A stretch of DNA of 64,000 bases from Kitasatospora sp. MMS16-BH015 (GTDB lineage Bacteria; Actinomycetota; Actinomycetes; Streptomycetales; Streptomycetaceae): assembly GCF_002943525.1 (NCBI RefSeq), contig NZ_CP025394.1, forward strand, positions 3,534,001-3,598,000, read 5' to 3'. Position numbers and translations under genes: made by a program. This document shows positions 24,507-36,043 of the stretch, in pieces. Position 1 is the stretch's first letter; each line of letters opens with the position of its first letter. The notes under the pieces are model-generated. The model was not told the DNA's origin. It saw nothing but the letters and a program-made list of their open reading frames with translations, and made no database searches.

Positions 24507-26051
24507 TCAGCCACCCCCGAGGAGGTGCTTGACGGCCGGGTCGGAGAGCCCGAGCAGCAGGGCCGGCCAGAGCCCGGCGAGCAGGGTGAGCGCGGCCAGC
24601 GGGGTCCAGCTGACGGCCTCGTACCGGCGCAGGTCCGGCAGCTCGGCCACCGGCGCGGGCTGCTTCGGATCGCCCATGCAGACCCGCTTGACCACCACCA
24701 GCAGGTAGGCGGCGGTCAGCAGGGTGCCGAGGCCTGCCAGCACCATGTACGTCAGGAAGGCCGGCCGGGAGAGCCCGGCGGCCGGGTCGAAGGCGCCGAA
24801 CATCGCCAGCAGCTCGCCCCAGAAGCCGGCCAGGCCGGGCAGCCCGAGGCTGGCGGCCGCGGCGAAGGCCAGCAGCGCGCCGATCCGCGGCGCCCGGCCG
24901 TACAGCGCCGCACCGGTGGCCCCCGCGAGGGTGTCCAGCTCGGCGGTGCCGTACCGGTCCTTGAGCGCGCCGACCAGGAAGAAGAGCAGGCCGGTGATCA
25001 GGCCGTGCCCGATGTTGGCGAACAGCGCGCCGTTGACGCCCACCGGGGTGAGCGAGGCGATGCCGAGCAGCACGAAGCCCATGTGGCCGACCGAGGAGTA
25101 CGCGATCAGGCGCTTGAGGTCGCCCTTGGCGCCCGGCCGGGCCAGCGCCAGGCAGGCCAGCGAACCGTAGAGGATGCCGACGGCCGCGAGCGCGCCCAGG
25201 TACGGGGCGAAGGTGGCCGTGCCGTCCGGCACGATCGGCAGCAGGACGCGGACCAGGCCGTACGTGCCCATCTTGAGCAGCACGCCGGCCAGCAGCACCG
25301 AGCCGACGGTCGGGGCGGCCGTGTGCGCGTCCGGCAGCCAGGAGTGCAGCGGCCAGGCGGGGGCCTTGACGGCGAGGCCGATCAGGATGGCCAGCGCGGC
25401 CAGCACCTGGGTGGTGTGGCTGAGCCCGCTGCCGTGCGCGGCGGCCAGCTTGGTCATGTCGAAGGTGCCGGCGTTCAGGCCGATCAGCAGGAAGCCGAGC
25501 AGCATCACGGCGGAGCCGAGCAGGGTGTACAGGATGAAGCGGTTGGCGGCGGGCACCTTGCGGCCGCTGCCCCAGCGCGCGATCAGGAAGTACATCGGGA
25601 TCAGCACGATCTCGAAGGACAGGAAGAAGAGCAGCAGGTCGAGCACCACGAAGGTGGAGAGCATGCCGACCTCGAGCAGCAGCAGCAGGCCGGTGAAGGA
25701 GCGGGCGCTCGGCACCCCCTCGCCCTCCGGCAGCCGCTTGGTCGAGTAGACCGCGCAGAGGAAGGTGAGCAGCGCGGTCAGCACCAGCAGCGGCAGCGAG
25801 ATGCCGTCCACGCCGAGGTGCAGCCGCACCCCGAGGGCCGGGATCCAGCCGACGTCGGTGACGGCCTGCATCCGGCCGGGCCGGTCGTGGTCGAAGCCGG
25901 CCGCCAGCGCGATGGTCAGCAGCAGCACCAGGCCGGTGAGGCCGGTGCCGAACCGCAGCGCCGCCCGGTCGGTGCCGAGCACGCCCGGCAGCAGGGTCAG
26001 GGCGGCGCCGGCCAGCGGCAGCAGCAGGAGGGCGATGAGGACCGCGTTCAT
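24507..26051 (-). CDS. nuoM: NADH-quinone oxidoreductase subunit M
   Basis: A 514-residue antiporter-like subunit. It has GVDGISLPLLVLTALLTFLC, FFLSFEIVLIPMYFLI with the conserved Glu of helix 5, VKAPAWPLHSWLPDAHTAAP with the essential Lys, and LKRLIAYSSVGHMGFVLLG. ATG at 26051 is preceded by GGAG at 6 nt, which beats an upstream TTG. Confidence 0.93.
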   Translation of the reverse strand: MNAVLIALLLLPLAGAALTLLPGVLGTDRAALRFGTGLTGLVLLLTIALAAGFDHDRPGRMQAVTDVGWIPALGVRLHLGVDGISLPLLVLTALLTFLCAVYSTKRLPEGEGVPSARSFTGLLLLLEVGMLSTFVVLDLLLFFLSFEIVLIPMYFLIARWGSGRKVPAANRFILYTLLGSAVMLLGFLLIGLNAGTFDMTKLAAAHGSGLSHTTQVLAALAILIGLAVKAPAWPLHSWLPDAHTAAPTVGSVLLAGVLLKMGTYGLVRVLLPIVPDGTATFAPYLGALAAVGILYGSLACLALARPGAKGDLKRLIAYSSVGHMGFVLLGIASLTPVGVNGALFANIGHGLITGLLFFLVGALKDRYGTAELDTLAGATGAALYGRAPRIGALLAFAAAASLGLPGLAGFWGELLAMFGAFDPAAGLSRPAFLTYMVLAGLGTLLTAAYLLVVVKRVCMGDPKQPAPVAELPDLRRYEAVSWTPLAALTLLAGLWPALLLGLSDPAVKHLLGGG

Positions 26052-26097
26052 CGGTGACTCCAAGTGGGGGCCGCAGAGGTGGCGGACAGGTCGTGGT

Positions 26098-28104
26098 TCA
26101 TGAGCCGACCGCCACCAGGACGGTGAGCAGGACGACCCCGGCCAGCAGGGCGCTCAGGTAGGTCTGGGCGTTGCCGCTCTGGGCCTTGCGGACGACCCAG
26201 CCGAGCAGCTGGGCGCCGTTGCCGCTGCCCCGCACGTACGTCTCGACCACCTCGCGGTCGAGGAAGCGGACCAGCTGCGCGGCCCCGGCCACCGGCCGGA
26301 CGAACAGCGCGCTGTACAGCCGGTCGACGTGGAAGCCGTGCTGGGCGGGCCGGTAGAGCGGGCCGAGCAGCACCCGGCCCGGGTCGACCGGGAGCCGCTC
26401 CGCCTCGGGCGCACCGGCCTGGCCGGGCACCGGGCCGGCGGCGGGGCGGGCCGTGCCGCGGGTGGCGACCGAGCGCCAGGCGGCCCAGCCGATCAGCAGG
26501 CCGGCCACCGCCAGGCCGGTGCCGATGATCGCGGTGCCGGTGGAGGGCCGCAGCGAGCCGCCGTCCAGCAGGGCGGGCAGCCAGTCGCTGCGCAGGCCCG
26601 CCACGCCGAAGGCCATGGTGGGCACGGCCAGCACCCAGAGCGGCCAGCGCATCGCGCCGGGCTCGGCGTGGCCCGGGTCGGCCTCGTCGATCTCGGGCGA
26701 GTACGGCGCGTCCTCGGCCGCGGCCACCGCCCGGGCGGGGCCGCCGTGGAAGGTGACCAGCCAGAGCCGGGCCGCGTACGCGGCGGTGAGCAGCGCGGTG
26801 ACCAGGGCCGCGACCAGCACGATCCACCCGGCGGCGCTCGGCACGGCCGAGGCCGGGCCCAGGCCGTTGGTGATCGCCTCGCCGGTGGCGGCGTGCTCGG
26901 CGGCGGTGAGCACCGCCTCCTTGCTGAAGAAGCCGGAGAACGGCGGCAGCCCGACCAGGGCCCAGAGGCCGATGCCCATCGTCCAGTAGGCGTCCGGCAC
27001 CCGCTCGCGCAGGCCCTGCAGCCGGGACATCGCGGAGATGGAGTTGGTGTGCGCGGCGTGGATCACCACACCGGCGGTGAGGAAGAGCAGCGCCTTGAAC
27101 GCACCGTGGCTGACCAGGTGGAAGACGGCCGCCTGGCGGTCGCCGGCGGCCAGCGCCCCGGCCATGTAGCCGAGCTGGCCGACGGTGGAGTAGGCGAGCA
27201 CCCGCTTGAGGTCGTCCTGGGCCAGCGCGCAGAGCGCCGAGCCGACCATGGTGACGGCGGCCATCACGGCCAGCACCACCAGGGCGGCGCCGGAGAGCAG
27301 GAAGACCGGCAGCAGCCGGGCCACCAGGTAGATGCCGGCCGCGACCATGGTGGCGGCGTGGATCAGCGCGGAGACCGGCGTCGGGCCGGCCATCGCGTCC
27401 GGGAGCCAGGTGTGCAGCGGGAACTGCGCGCTCTTGCCGGCCACGCCGGCGAGCAGCAGCAGCGCGATCAGCGTGGGGTGGCCGAGCCGGCCGTCGGCGG
27501 CGGCCGCCAGCACGTCCGGGATCCGGAAGCTCTTGGCGTCGGCGCCGAGCAGGAAGATGCCGAACAGGAACGGCACGTCGCCGAGCTTGGTGACCAGGAA
27601 GGCCTTGAGCGAGGCGGAGCGCGCGTCGGCGGTCTCCCAGTGGTGGCCGATCAGGAAGTACGAGCAGATGCCCATGATCTCCCAGCCGACCAGCAGCACG
27701 ATCAGGTCGCCCGAGTAGACCACCAGGAACATCGCGGCGGTGAAGAGGGAGACCAGCGCCGCGTAGGACGGGTAGCGCGGGTCGTCCTTCAGGTACGCGG
27801 TGGAGTAGACCTGCACGCAGGTGGCGACCAGACCGACCAGCACCGAGATCAGCGAGCTGAAGCCGTCCAGGTGGAGGGCGAGCGCGATGTCCGGGCCGCC
27901 GGTCGGGGCGAGCCGGGTGGCGGCGTCCAGGCTCTGGCCGGTGCCGAGCTGGAGCGCGACCACCAGGGCCAGCACCGCCGAGGCCAGCACCGGCAGGATC
28001 GCCAGCGGCCGGGCCAGGCCCGGGGCCTTCTTCCCGGTGGCCAGGGTGGCCGCCGCGCCGAGCGCGGGCAGGGCGGGGACGAGGGCGGGGAGGGCGAGGT
28101 TCAT
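26098..28104 (-). CDS. nuoL: NADH-quinone oxidoreductase subunit L
   Basis: A 668-residue distal antiporter-like subunit with about 16 helices. It includes [20 protein letters not shown] with the helix 5 Glu, [40 protein letters not shown] and [20 protein letters not shown]. The C-terminal part carries the long amphipathic lateral helix and a last membrane anchor. Its ATG overlaps the nuoK stop by 4 nt (ATGA). Confidence 0.93.
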   Translation of the reverse strand: MNLALPALVPALPALGAAATLATGKKAPGLARPLAILPVLASAVLALVVALQLGTGQSLDAATRLAPTGGPDIALALHLDGFSSLISVLVGLVATCVQVYSTAYLKDDPRYPSYAALVSLFTAAMFLVVYSGDLIVLLVGWEIMGICSYFLIGHHWETADARSASLKAFLVTKLGDVPFLFGIFLLGADAKSFRIPDVLAAAADGRLGHPTLIALLLLAGVAGKSAQFPLHTWLPDAMAGPTPVSALIHAATMVAAGIYLVARLLPVFLLSGAALVVLAVMAAVTMVGSALCALAQDDLKRVLAYSTVGQLGYMAGALAAGDRQAAVFHLVSHGAFKALLFLTAGVVIHAAHTNSISAMSRLQGLRERVPDAYWTMGIGLWALVGLPPFSGFFSKEAVLTAAEHAATGEAITNGLGPASAVPSAAGWIVLVAALVTALLTAAYAARLWLVTFHGGPARAVAAAEDAPYSPEIDEADPGHAEPGAMRWPLWVLAVPTMAFGVAGLRSDWLPALLDGGSLRPSTGTAIIGTGLAVAGLLIGWAAWRSVATRGTARPAAGPVPGQAGAPEAERLPVDPGRVLLGPLYRPAQHGFHVDRLYSALFVRPVAGAAQLVRFLDREVVETYVRGSGNGAQLLGWVVRKAQSGNAQTYLSALLAGVVLLTVLVAVGS

Positions 28105-28466
28105 GCGACGGCCTCCGTCGTCTCTTCGGCGGCTGCAACGCCGGCCTCGGCGGCCTCGGCCTTGTCGCCGAGGGCGGTGAGGCGGTCGACGTCGGCCGTG
28201 CCGCGGGTGCGGAAGACCAGCAGCACGATGGCCAGGCCGAGGCCGATCTCGGCGGCGGCGACGGTGATGGTGAAGAGGGTGAGCGCCTGGCCGGCGTGCA
28301 GCGAGTCACGCAGCCAGGCGTCGAAGGCGACCAGGTTGAGGTTGACGGCGTTGAGCATCAGCTCGACGGACATCAGCACCAGGACCACGTTGCGGCGGGC
28401 GAGCACGCCGTAGACGCCGACGCAGAAGAGCAGCGCGGCCAGGACGGCTGGATAGGCGAGGTGCAT
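28101..28466 (-). CDS. nuoK: NADH-quinone oxidoreductase subunit K
   Basis: A 121-residue, three-helix subunit. [20 protein letters not shown] with the conserved Glu of helix 2 and [20 protein letters not shown] with the Glu of helix 3 form part of the proton path. A cytoplasmic tail of about 25 acidic Ala/Glu-rich residues extends past the usual length of about 100. The start overlaps the nuoJ stop by 1 nt (TGATG). Confidence 0.93.
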   Translation of the reverse strand: MHLAYPAVLAALLFCVGVYGVLARRNVVLVLMSVELMLNAVNLNLVAFDAWLRDSLHAGQALTLFTITVAAAEIGLGLAIVLLVFRTRGTADVDRLTALGDKAEAAEAGVAAAEETTEAVA

Positions 28467-29176
28467 CAGCTCTCCTGCGGCGGGGTCGGGACGGTCCGGA
28501 CCGTCGAGTCGCCGACCGGGTTCGCGGTGCCGACCGGCTTGGTGCTGCCGACCGGCTTGGCGTTGCCGACCGGCTTGCCGACGCGGAGCTTGCCCGGGCG
28601 GGGCTTGGCGGGGCGCTCGCCCTTGGTGCGGGAGAGCACGATCGCGCCGACCAGGGCGGCGAGCAGCAGCACCGAGAGCGCCTCGAACGGCAGCACCCAG
28701 TGCCGGAACAGGTACTGACCCGTCACCTCGGTGCTGCCACCGCCGGCGCCGAGGTCGATCCAGCTGGTGCGGAAGGCGTCCACCACCAGGGTCACCAGGG
28801 TCGCGGCGGCGGCCACGGCCACCCCGAGCGCGACCCAGCGGTTGCCCGAGTCCGCGTCCGGGGAGCGGCCGATCGGCGCCCTGGTGAGCATCAGCCCGAA
28901 CAGCACCAGCACGACCACCGAGCCGAGGTAGATCAGCACCTGCACCCAGGCGATGAACTCGGCGGTGAGCAGCAGGAACTCGATCGCCAGCCCGCCCAGC
29001 GCCACGACCAGCCAGAGCGCGGCGTGCACCAGCTGCTTGGTGGTCACCGAGACCAGGGCCGCGCCGAGCACGGCCAGGCCGACCAGCACGAAGACGATCT
29101 CCGCCCCGGTCGGGGAGAGGAAGCCACGGGCGGCGGGGGCCAGGCTGCCGGCGGCGAGCTGAAGGTGAGCGTTCAC
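28466..29176 (-). CDS. nuoJ: NADH-quinone oxidoreductase subunit J
   Basis: A 236-residue membrane subunit with five helices: [60 protein letters not shown], a fourth near residues 120-140, and [21 protein letters not shown] basic tail of about 45 residues contains KPVG repeats (four copies), encoded by 18-21 bp DNA repeats near 28510-28580. GTG at 29176 overlaps the nuoI stop by 4 nt (GTGA). Confidence 0.9.
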   Translation of the reverse strand: MNAHLQLAAGSLAPAARGFLSPTGAEIVFVLVGLAVLGAALVSVTTKQLVHAALWLVVALGGLAIEFLLLTAEFIAWVQVLIYLGSVVVLVLFGLMLTRAPIGRSPDADSGNRWVALGVAVAAAATLVTLVVDAFRTSWIDLGAGGGSTEVTGQYLFRHWVLPFEALSVLLLAALVGAIVLSRTKGERPAKPRPGKLRVGKPVGNAKPVGSTKPVGTANPVGDSTVRTVPTPPQES

Positions 29177-29736
29177 TTCGCCTCCTCCTCGTTCGCGGCC
29201 TGGGCCGCTGCCGCGATGGCCTTCTCGGCCGCCTTGCGGGCGGTGGCGATCTCCTTGGGCTCCTCGGCCGCCGGGTCGAGCGCGGGCGGCGCGGGCACCG
29301 TCCACATCCACTCGCGGAGCTTGTCCCGCTCGTGGGTCAGCTCCAGGATGTCGGTCTCCGCGTACTCGAACTCCGGCGACCAGAACAGCGCGTCGAACGG
29401 GCACACCTCGATGCAGATCCCGCAGTACATGCAGAGCGAGAAGTCGATGGCGAACCGGTCCAGCACGTTGCGGGTGCGGGCGCGGGCGTTCGGGTCGGCG
29501 GCGGGCAGCGTCTCCTTGTGGGAGTCGATGTAGATGCACCAGTCCGGGCACTCGCGGGCGCAGAGCATGCAGACGGTGCAGTTCTCCTCGAGCAGCCCGA
29601 TCACGCCACGGGTGCGCGGGGGGAGCTGGGGCTGCACGTCCGGGTACTGCTCGGTGACGGTCTTCTTCACCATCGTCCGCAGGGTGACGGCGAGGCCCTT
29701 GGCCAGACCGGCACCGGGGAGGTTGAGGGGAGCCAT
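29173..29736 (-). CDS. nuoI: NADH-quinone oxidoreductase subunit I (two 4Fe-4S clusters)
   Basis: A 187-residue peripheral-arm ferredoxin. [12 protein letters not shown] and [12 protein letters not shown] supply all eight Cys ligands of clusters N6a and N6b. A C-terminal Ala/Glu-rich tail extends about 35 residues beyond the core. Start ATG overlaps the nuoH TAA by 1 nt (TAATG). The intact clusters imply electron transfer toward NuoB, although the nuoE/F/G input module is not encoded here. Confidence 0.93.
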   Translation of the reverse strand: MAPLNLPGAGLAKGLAVTLRTMVKKTVTEQYPDVQPQLPPRTRGVIGLLEENCTVCMLCARECPDWCIYIDSHKETLPAADPNARARTRNVLDRFAIDFSLCMYCGICIEVCPFDALFWSPEFEYAETDILELTHERDKLREWMWTVPAPPALDPAAEEPKEIATARKAAEKAIAAAAQAANEEEAK

Positions 29737-30691
29737 TAGGAGATCGCCACCTTGACGATGCCGGTGAGGGCCAGCTGGACGAGGGCGAGCGGGATCAGCA
29801 CCGTCCACGCGAACCGCATCAGCTGGTCCTCGCGCAGGCGGGGGTAGGTGACCCGGAGCCAGATCACCACGAAGGCCAGGGCGAAGGTCTTGAGGATCGT
29901 CCACAGCCAGCCCAGCTGGTCGTGGAACGGCCCGTGCCAACCACCCAGGAAGAGCACCGAGGTCAGCGCCGAGACCACCAGGATGCCCGCGTACTCCGAG
30001 AGCAGGAAGAACGCGAAGCGCAGCCCGCTGTACTCGGTGTACGCGCCGAAGATGATCTCCGAGTCGGCGATCGGCATGTCGAACGGCGGCCGCTGCAGCT
30101 CGGCCAGGCCGGCCGTGAAGAACACGAACGCCCCGATCGCCTGCCACGGGATCCACCACCAGTGGAACCCGTCCACGATCCCGCCCAGCGAGACCGTCCC
30201 GGCGGCCATCGCCACCGAGGCGGCCGCGAGCAGCATCGGCAGCTCGTAGCTCATCAGCTGGGCGGCGGTACGGAGGCCGCCCAGCAGCGAGAACTTGTTG
30301 GCGGAGGCCCAGCCGGCCATCAGGCTGCCGAGCACCCCGATGCCCATGACCGCCAGCACGAAGAAGATGCCCGCGTCGACCGCCTGGCCGACGAACCCGT
30401 TCGGCCCGACCGGGATGGCGATCAGCACCACCAGGTACGGCAGCAGCGCCACCACCGGCGCGATCCGGAACACCCGCCGGTCCGCGCCCGTCGGGACGAT
30501 CTCCTCCTTCTGCACGAACTTCACGCCGTCGGCGACCAGCTGCGCCCACCCGTGGAACCCACCGGCGTACATCGGGCCGAGGCGGCCCTGCATGTGGGCC
30601 ATCACCTTGTGCTCGGTCTGACCGATGATCAGCGGGAAGGTGAGGAAGACGACCAGCGCGCCGAGGCAGCGCAGCAGTGTGTCCAGCAGGT

Positions 30692-30695
<4 letters not shown>
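29736..30695 (-). CDS. nuoH: NADH-quinone oxidoreductase subunit H
   Basis: A 319-residue, eight-helix subunit at the quinone site. It has [40 protein letters not shown], the acidic loop [20 protein letters not shown] and [20 protein letters not shown]. These loops connect quinone reduction to pumping. GTG start 30695 overlaps the nuoC stop by 4 nt. Confidence 0.93.
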
Positions 30696-31917
<1,222 letters not shown>

Positions 31918-31921
<4 letters not shown>

Positions 31922-32538
31922 CGCTCACCTTCCGGCCCGGCGACGAGCGGCCTGCGCAGCGCGGACGCGGGGGCCGCGTACCGGGCGGGCAGCGACTCGG
32001 CCGCGATCTTCTCCTGGAGCTTGAGGATGCCCTGCAGCAGCGCCTCGGGGCGGGGCGGGCAGCCGGGCACGTAGACGTCCACCGGGATGATCTGGTCGAC
32101 GCCCTTGGTCACGGCGTAGGAGTCCCAGTACGGGCCGCCGGAGTTGGAGCAGGCGCCGAAGGAGATCACGTACTTGGGCTCGGGCATCTGCTCGTAGAGC
32201 CGCTTGACCGCAGGGGCCATCTTGTCCGTGACGGTGCCCGAGACGATCATCAGGTCGGCCTGGCGGGGGCCGGGCGCGAACGGGATGACGCCCATCCGGA
32301 TGAAGTCGTGCTTGGCCATCGACGCGGCGATGAACTCGATCGCGCAGCAGGCGAGGCCGAAGTTGAAGCACCAGAGGCTGTAGCGGCGCCCCCAGTTGAG
32401 CACGATCTTCACCGGGTCGGGGGTGAGCCGGGCGAGCGGGCCGATCCGGCGGGTCTCGACCTCGGAGCCGGGCGCGCCGACGGTCGGCATCCCGAGCGGG
32501 ATCGTGCCGCCGGAGCCGTGCGAGTGTGTCACGTCCAT
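31918..32538 (-). CDS. nuoB: NADH-quinone oxidoreductase subunit B (cluster N2)
   Basis: A 206-residue subunit holding the terminal 4Fe-4S cluster N2. The ligands are in [10 protein letters not shown] (adjacent Cys pair), FGACSNSGG and [31 protein letters not shown] and [15 protein letters not shown] are classic. The N-terminal 30 residues are extended. ATG at 32538 lies within the end of nuoA (10-nt overlap). Confidence 0.93.
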
Positions 32539-32936
32539 TCCAGAACGCCCTTCTTCCAGGCGTAGAGCAGCCCGACCGCGAGGAAGCCGATGAAGACGAA
32601 CATCTCCACCAGCGTGGCCATCCCGAAGCCGGCGGCGGCGAAGACCGTCGCCCACGGGAAGAGGTAGATCGCGTCGACCGCGAAGATGACGTAGAGGAAC
32701 GCGTAGACGTAGTAGCGGATCTGGGTGTGCGCCCAGCCCTCGCCCACCGGATCGACGCCGCACTCGTAGCTGAGGAGCTTCTCCGGCGAGTAGACCACCG
32801 GGCGGAGCAGGCGGTTCGCGGTGAAGGACACCGTGATGAAGAGCACGCCTACGACGAGCAGCAGGCCCACCGCCGCGTACGCGTCGAAGTAACCACTGCC
32901 CACTGCGGGGTCGGCAGCGGCCAACTGCCCGTTCAT
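32529..32936 (-). CDS. nuoA: NADH-quinone oxidoreductase subunit A
   Basis: A 135-residue, three-helix subunit and the first gene of the operon. It has [20 protein letters not shown] with the quinone-loop Cys, [20 protein letters not shown] with conserved acidic residues, and [23 protein letters not shown] 32936. Confidence 0.93.
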   Translation of the reverse strand: MNGQLAAADPAVGSGYFDAYAAVGLLLVVGVLFITVSFTANRLLRPVVYSPEKLLSYECGVDPVGEGWAHTQIRYYVYAFLYVIFAVDAIYLFPWATVFAAAGFGMATLVEMFVFIGFLAVGLLYAWKKGVLEWT

Positions 32937-33314
32937 GCCCTCGCCTCCACATCGCGGTACGTCGGACGGTCCGGACCCGCCCGGCCGGGCGGATTCCCTG
33001 GGGTTCCGTGCGGTTCTTTACATATCCATAACCATGGCTAGGCGTGAGTCTAAGTGCAGCGCTGAAGTCCCCCTGCACCCTGCTCGGCCCGCAAGACACT
33101 CCGTGGACAGCGCGTTCCGGGTGCCGCCCTCGCCACAGTGCCCACACCGGGGTGGGGATAACCCCCGCCCGAAGACACGTACCACCACCATGGTCGCGGG
33201 GACGGGCCGGCGGGGATGCTGGTGCCCACGGCGGTCACCGAGGGGCCGCTCGCGAGCTGTTCAGTAGGGGTGCGGCGGTCCGGTCGGCCCATGGAGGAGA
33301 GGAGAGTACGGGCG
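32937..33314. other. Divergent intergenic region (nuo operon / histidine kinase)
   Basis: This 378-nt spacer must hold the promoters of both the nuo operon (minus) and the kinase (plus). An A/T-richer patch at about 33010-33060 (ACATATCCATAACCATGG) is the likeliest core promoter for nuoA. I see no Rex-type palindrome, no riboswitch and no small gene. Confidence 0.5.
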
Positions 33315-34520
33315 ATGGCGGGAGTCGGTGTGGGTGAGAAGGGGGTGCGGCCCGGCAAACCCCCGCTGTACGGCGCGAAGCTCTGGGGTCAGGTGCAGCA
33401 CCTGCTCCTCAACTTCCCCCTGGGCCTCATAGGGTTCGTCTTCACCGTTGTCATGTTGTCCACCGGGTTGGGCCTCGCGGTGACGGTGGTCGGGCTTCCG
33501 CTGCTCGCCGCCGGGCTGGCCGGGGCCCGGGCGCTCGGGGCGCTGGCGCGGCGGCGGGCCAGGCTCGGGCTCGGCGTGGAGGTGGCCGAGCCGGCCCCAC
33601 TGGTCACCAGCCGGCCGGGGGTGGCGGGCTGGGTGACGGCGAGTCTGACGGACGGGCTCAGCTGGCGGTCCGCGCTGTACAGCTTCCTGCTGCTGCCCTG
33701 GGGCGTGCTCAGCTTCGCGTTGACGCTCACCCTGCTGGTGGTCGGCTGGCCGGTGCTGCCCTGGGCGATCGGCGGCCTGGCGGCGGTCGACCGGATACTC
33801 ATCGGCAGCCTGCTCTGCCCGACGGCCCTGTCGATGCGGGTCCGCGAGCTGGAGGACGACCGGGGTGCGGTGGTCGACACCGCCGCCGCCGACCTCCGGC
33901 GGATCGAGCGCGATCTGCACGACGGCGCCCAGGCCCGGCTGGTGGCGCTCTCGATGGACTTGGGCCTGGCCAAGGAGCGGCTGGCCGAGGCCGAGTCCCC
34001 CGAGAGCGTGGCGGTGGCGGCCAAGATGGTGGGCGCCGCGCACGGCGAGGTCAAGCTGGCCCTGCAGGAGCTGCGCGATCTGGCCCGGGGCATCCACCCG
34101 GCGGTCCTGACCGACCGCGGCCTCGGCCCGGCCCTCTCCGCGGTGGCGGCCCGGTGCACCGTGCCCGGCGGGGTGCAGGTGCAGGTCGAGCTCAAGGGGC
34201 CCGACGGCACGGTGGAGCGGCCCGATTCGGCGGTGGAGGGCATCGCCTACTTCACCGTCAGCGAGCTGCTGACCAACGTCTCCAAGCACGCCCGGGCGCG
34301 CAGCGCCTCGGTCGAGGCCTGGCGCCAGGCCGACCGCCTGATGGTCCAGGTCCGCGACGACGGCCGGGGCGGCGCCGCCGCCTACCCGGGCAGCGGCCTG
34401 GCCGGCCTCACCGAGCGGGTCGGCGCGGTGGACGGCGTCCTCCTGGTCGACAGCCCCGAGGGCGGCCCGACCACGGTCACCATCGAGCTCCCCTGGCACA
34501 CCCGGGCCACCCGCCGGTAG
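33315..34520 (+). CDS. Sensor histidine kinase (HisKA_3 / HATPase)
   Basis: A 401-residue membrane kinase. Two pairs of hydrophobic segments (about 22-62 and 108-150) form the actinomycete 'putative sensor' domain. The dimerisation helix RRIERDLHDGAQARLVAL carries phospho-acceptor H202. The HATPase part has SELLTNVSKHARA (N box), VRDDGRGG (G1) and GSGLAGLTERV (G2). ATG at 33315 follows AGGAGAGGAGAG by 8 nt. A LuxR-type response regulator normally follows such kinases, but the next gene is on the other strand, so its partner is elsewhere or lost. Confidence 0.87.
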   Translation: MAGVGVGEKGVRPGKPPLYGAKLWGQVQHLLLNFPLGLIGFVFTVVMLSTGLGLAVTVVGLPLLAAGLAGARALGALARRRARLGLGVEVAEPAPLVTSRPGVAGWVTASLTDGLSWRSALYSFLLLPWGVLSFALTLTLLVVGWPVLPWAIGGLAAVDRILIGSLLCPTALSMRVRELEDDRGAVVDTAAADLRRIERDLHDGAQARLVALSMDLGLAKERLAEAESPESVAVAAKMVGAAHGEVKLALQELRDLARGIHPAVLTDRGLGPALSAVAARCTVPGGVQVQVELKGPDGTVERPDSAVEGIAYFTVSELLTNVSKHARARSASVEAWRQADRLMVQVRDDGRGGAAAYPGSGLAGLTERVGAVDGVLLVDSPEGGPTTVTIELPWHTRATRR

Positions 34521-34625
34521 CACCCTCACCCAGGGCCGCTCCACCCACCGGCGGCGTTCCCGACGCCGGCCGACACCAGCCGGTCCCGCCCCTCTCCCCC
34601 TGCCTCTCCCCCACCCCGCGCATGA

Positions 34626-34677
34626 CCGGGCCCGGTGGGCGCCCGACCCTTGCGCGGTAGGCGGCCACCGGGCCCGG
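34626..34677. terminator. Bidirectional terminator hairpin
   Basis: CCGGGCCCGGTGG (34626-34638) pairs perfectly with 34665-34677 across a 26-nt loop, between the convergent kinase and protease genes. Confidence 0.6.
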
Positions 34678-34711
34678 GGCCTGGCGGGTGTGGAGCGGGA
34701 GGCGGGAGCGG

Positions 34712-35863
34712 TCAGAGGCTGCCGAGTGTGGCGTCGGCGGTCTTGGTCTGGCCGTCCCGCTGGTAGGTCACGGTGACCTTCGCCCCCGGCTGGAGGGCGG
34801 CCAGCGCCGTGGTGAGCGAGCTGAGCGTGGTGACCGGGGTGTCGCCCAGCTTGGTGATCACGTCACCCGGCTGGAGGCCGGCCCCGGCCGCCGCGCCGCC
34901 CGAGGCGACGGTGACGATCACCGCACCGGAGGGCTTGAAGTCACTGCTGAAGTAAGTGCGCGCGGTGATGCCCAGCGCCGCCCGGCCGGAGTTGCCGACC
35001 TTGCCGTCCTTGATCAGCTGGTCGGCGATGCTGGTGATGGTGGCGGCGGGGATGGCAAAGCCGATCCCGGGGGCGGCGCTGCCGTTCATCTCCTGGTCGA
35101 CGGCGGCCAGGGTGTTGATGCCGATCACCTGGCTGGCCAGGTTGACCAGGGCGCCGCCGCTGTTGCCGGGGTTGATCGCGGCCGAGGTCTGCACCATGTT
35201 GCCGATGGTCGCCCCGGGCGAGTCCGTCGAGCGGGGTTCGGAGACGGTCCGGCCGGTGGCGGAGACGATGCCCTGGGTCACCGAGGAGGAGAGCCCCAGC
35301 GGGCTGCCCATCGCGAGGGTGATCTGGCCGACGGCCACCTTGCTGCTGTCCGCGAAGGTGGCCGGCTTGAGGCCGCTGGGCGGGCTGCTGAGCTTGATCA
35401 CCGCCAGGTCGGAGTCCGGGTAGCTGGCCACCAGGGTGGCGTCCAGGCCCTTGGTGCTGTTGGCCAGCGTCACCGTGAAGGTGGTGGCGCTGCCGACCAC
35501 GTGGGCGTTGGTGACGATGTCGCCCTTGGTGTCGTACACGATGCCCGAGCCGAGCCCGGAGGCCGTGGTGATCTGGACCACCGAGGGCAGCACCGCGCCG
35601 ATCACCCGCTAGTAGTCGTCCTGGAGCTGGTTGCTGGTGTTCGGCGCCGCCGTGCTGGCCGAGGCCGAGGCCGAGGCGGAAGCCGAGCCCGAGCCCGAGG
35701 AGGAGGCACTGGCCGCCGAGGAGGACGAGGAGGAGCTGCTGGTGCAGCCCGTCACCACCAACCCGGCCAGGGCCAGCGCCGCGCCGGTCAGCAGCAGCCG
35801 GGGGCCGGTCGGCCGGGGGCCGGCCGGGAGCGGGCGGGTGGTGGGTTCCTTCTTGCGGTGCAC
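34712..35863 (-). pseudogene. HtrA/DegP-like lipoprotein serine protease split by an in-frame amber codon
   Basis: One continuous frame encodes a lipoprotein signal (RLLLTGAALALAGLVVTGC, lipobox Cys), a Ser/Ala linker ending NQLQDDY, a TAG at 35609-35611, then RVIGAVLPSVVQITT and a complete trypsin-like domain with the triad His (GDIVTNAHVV), Asp (SDLAVIKL) and Ser (NPGNSGGAL), followed by a PDZ domain (GLQPGDVITKLGDTPV). Upstream GTG at 35863 has GGAGG at 8 nt. A GTG at 35605, 3 nt after the stop, could restart translation but would yield a protease without an export signal. A single CAG-to-TAG change would explain the break. It is a pseudogene unless the stop is read through or a sequencing error. 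Confidence 0.8.
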
Positions 35864-36013
35864 CTGGGCTGCCTCCGGTTCCGTACGCAGGACCGGCCCG
35901 AGGGGATGGCGCCTCAATTCGAAGCAGACGGCCGGACTTTGTCAGCATTTCACCGTTATGTCCGTTTCCGCAGCCCGACGCGCCCGGGATTCCGCCACCC
36001 GCACCACGCGCAC

Positions 36014-36035
36014 CGGTGGCGCCGCGGCGCCACCG
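36014..36035. terminator. Palindrome after the glycosyltransferase operon
   Basis: A perfect 22-nt palindrome (36014-36024 with 36025-36035), 9 nt past the stop of the GT4 gene, can fold into a tight GC hairpin without a U tract. It probably terminates the minus-strand operon. Confidence 0.45.
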
Positions 36036-36043
36036 CCTGCCCC

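Noticed and set aside
22578..26057. A 1159-codon open frame on the plus strand
   Set aside because: It runs antisense to nuoN and nuoM, is rich in Gln, Gly, Arg and His, has no family pattern, and is an effect of GC-biased codons.
32937..33314. Rex (NADH-sensing) operator before nuoA
   Set aside because: No TGTGAAC-type inverted repeat was found in the spacer.
35605..35611. Selenocysteine or other programmed recoding of the stop in the protease gene
   Set aside because: The codon is TAG, not TGA, and there is no downstream SECIS-like hairpin or pylorus of recoding genes in view; a nonsense change is simpler.
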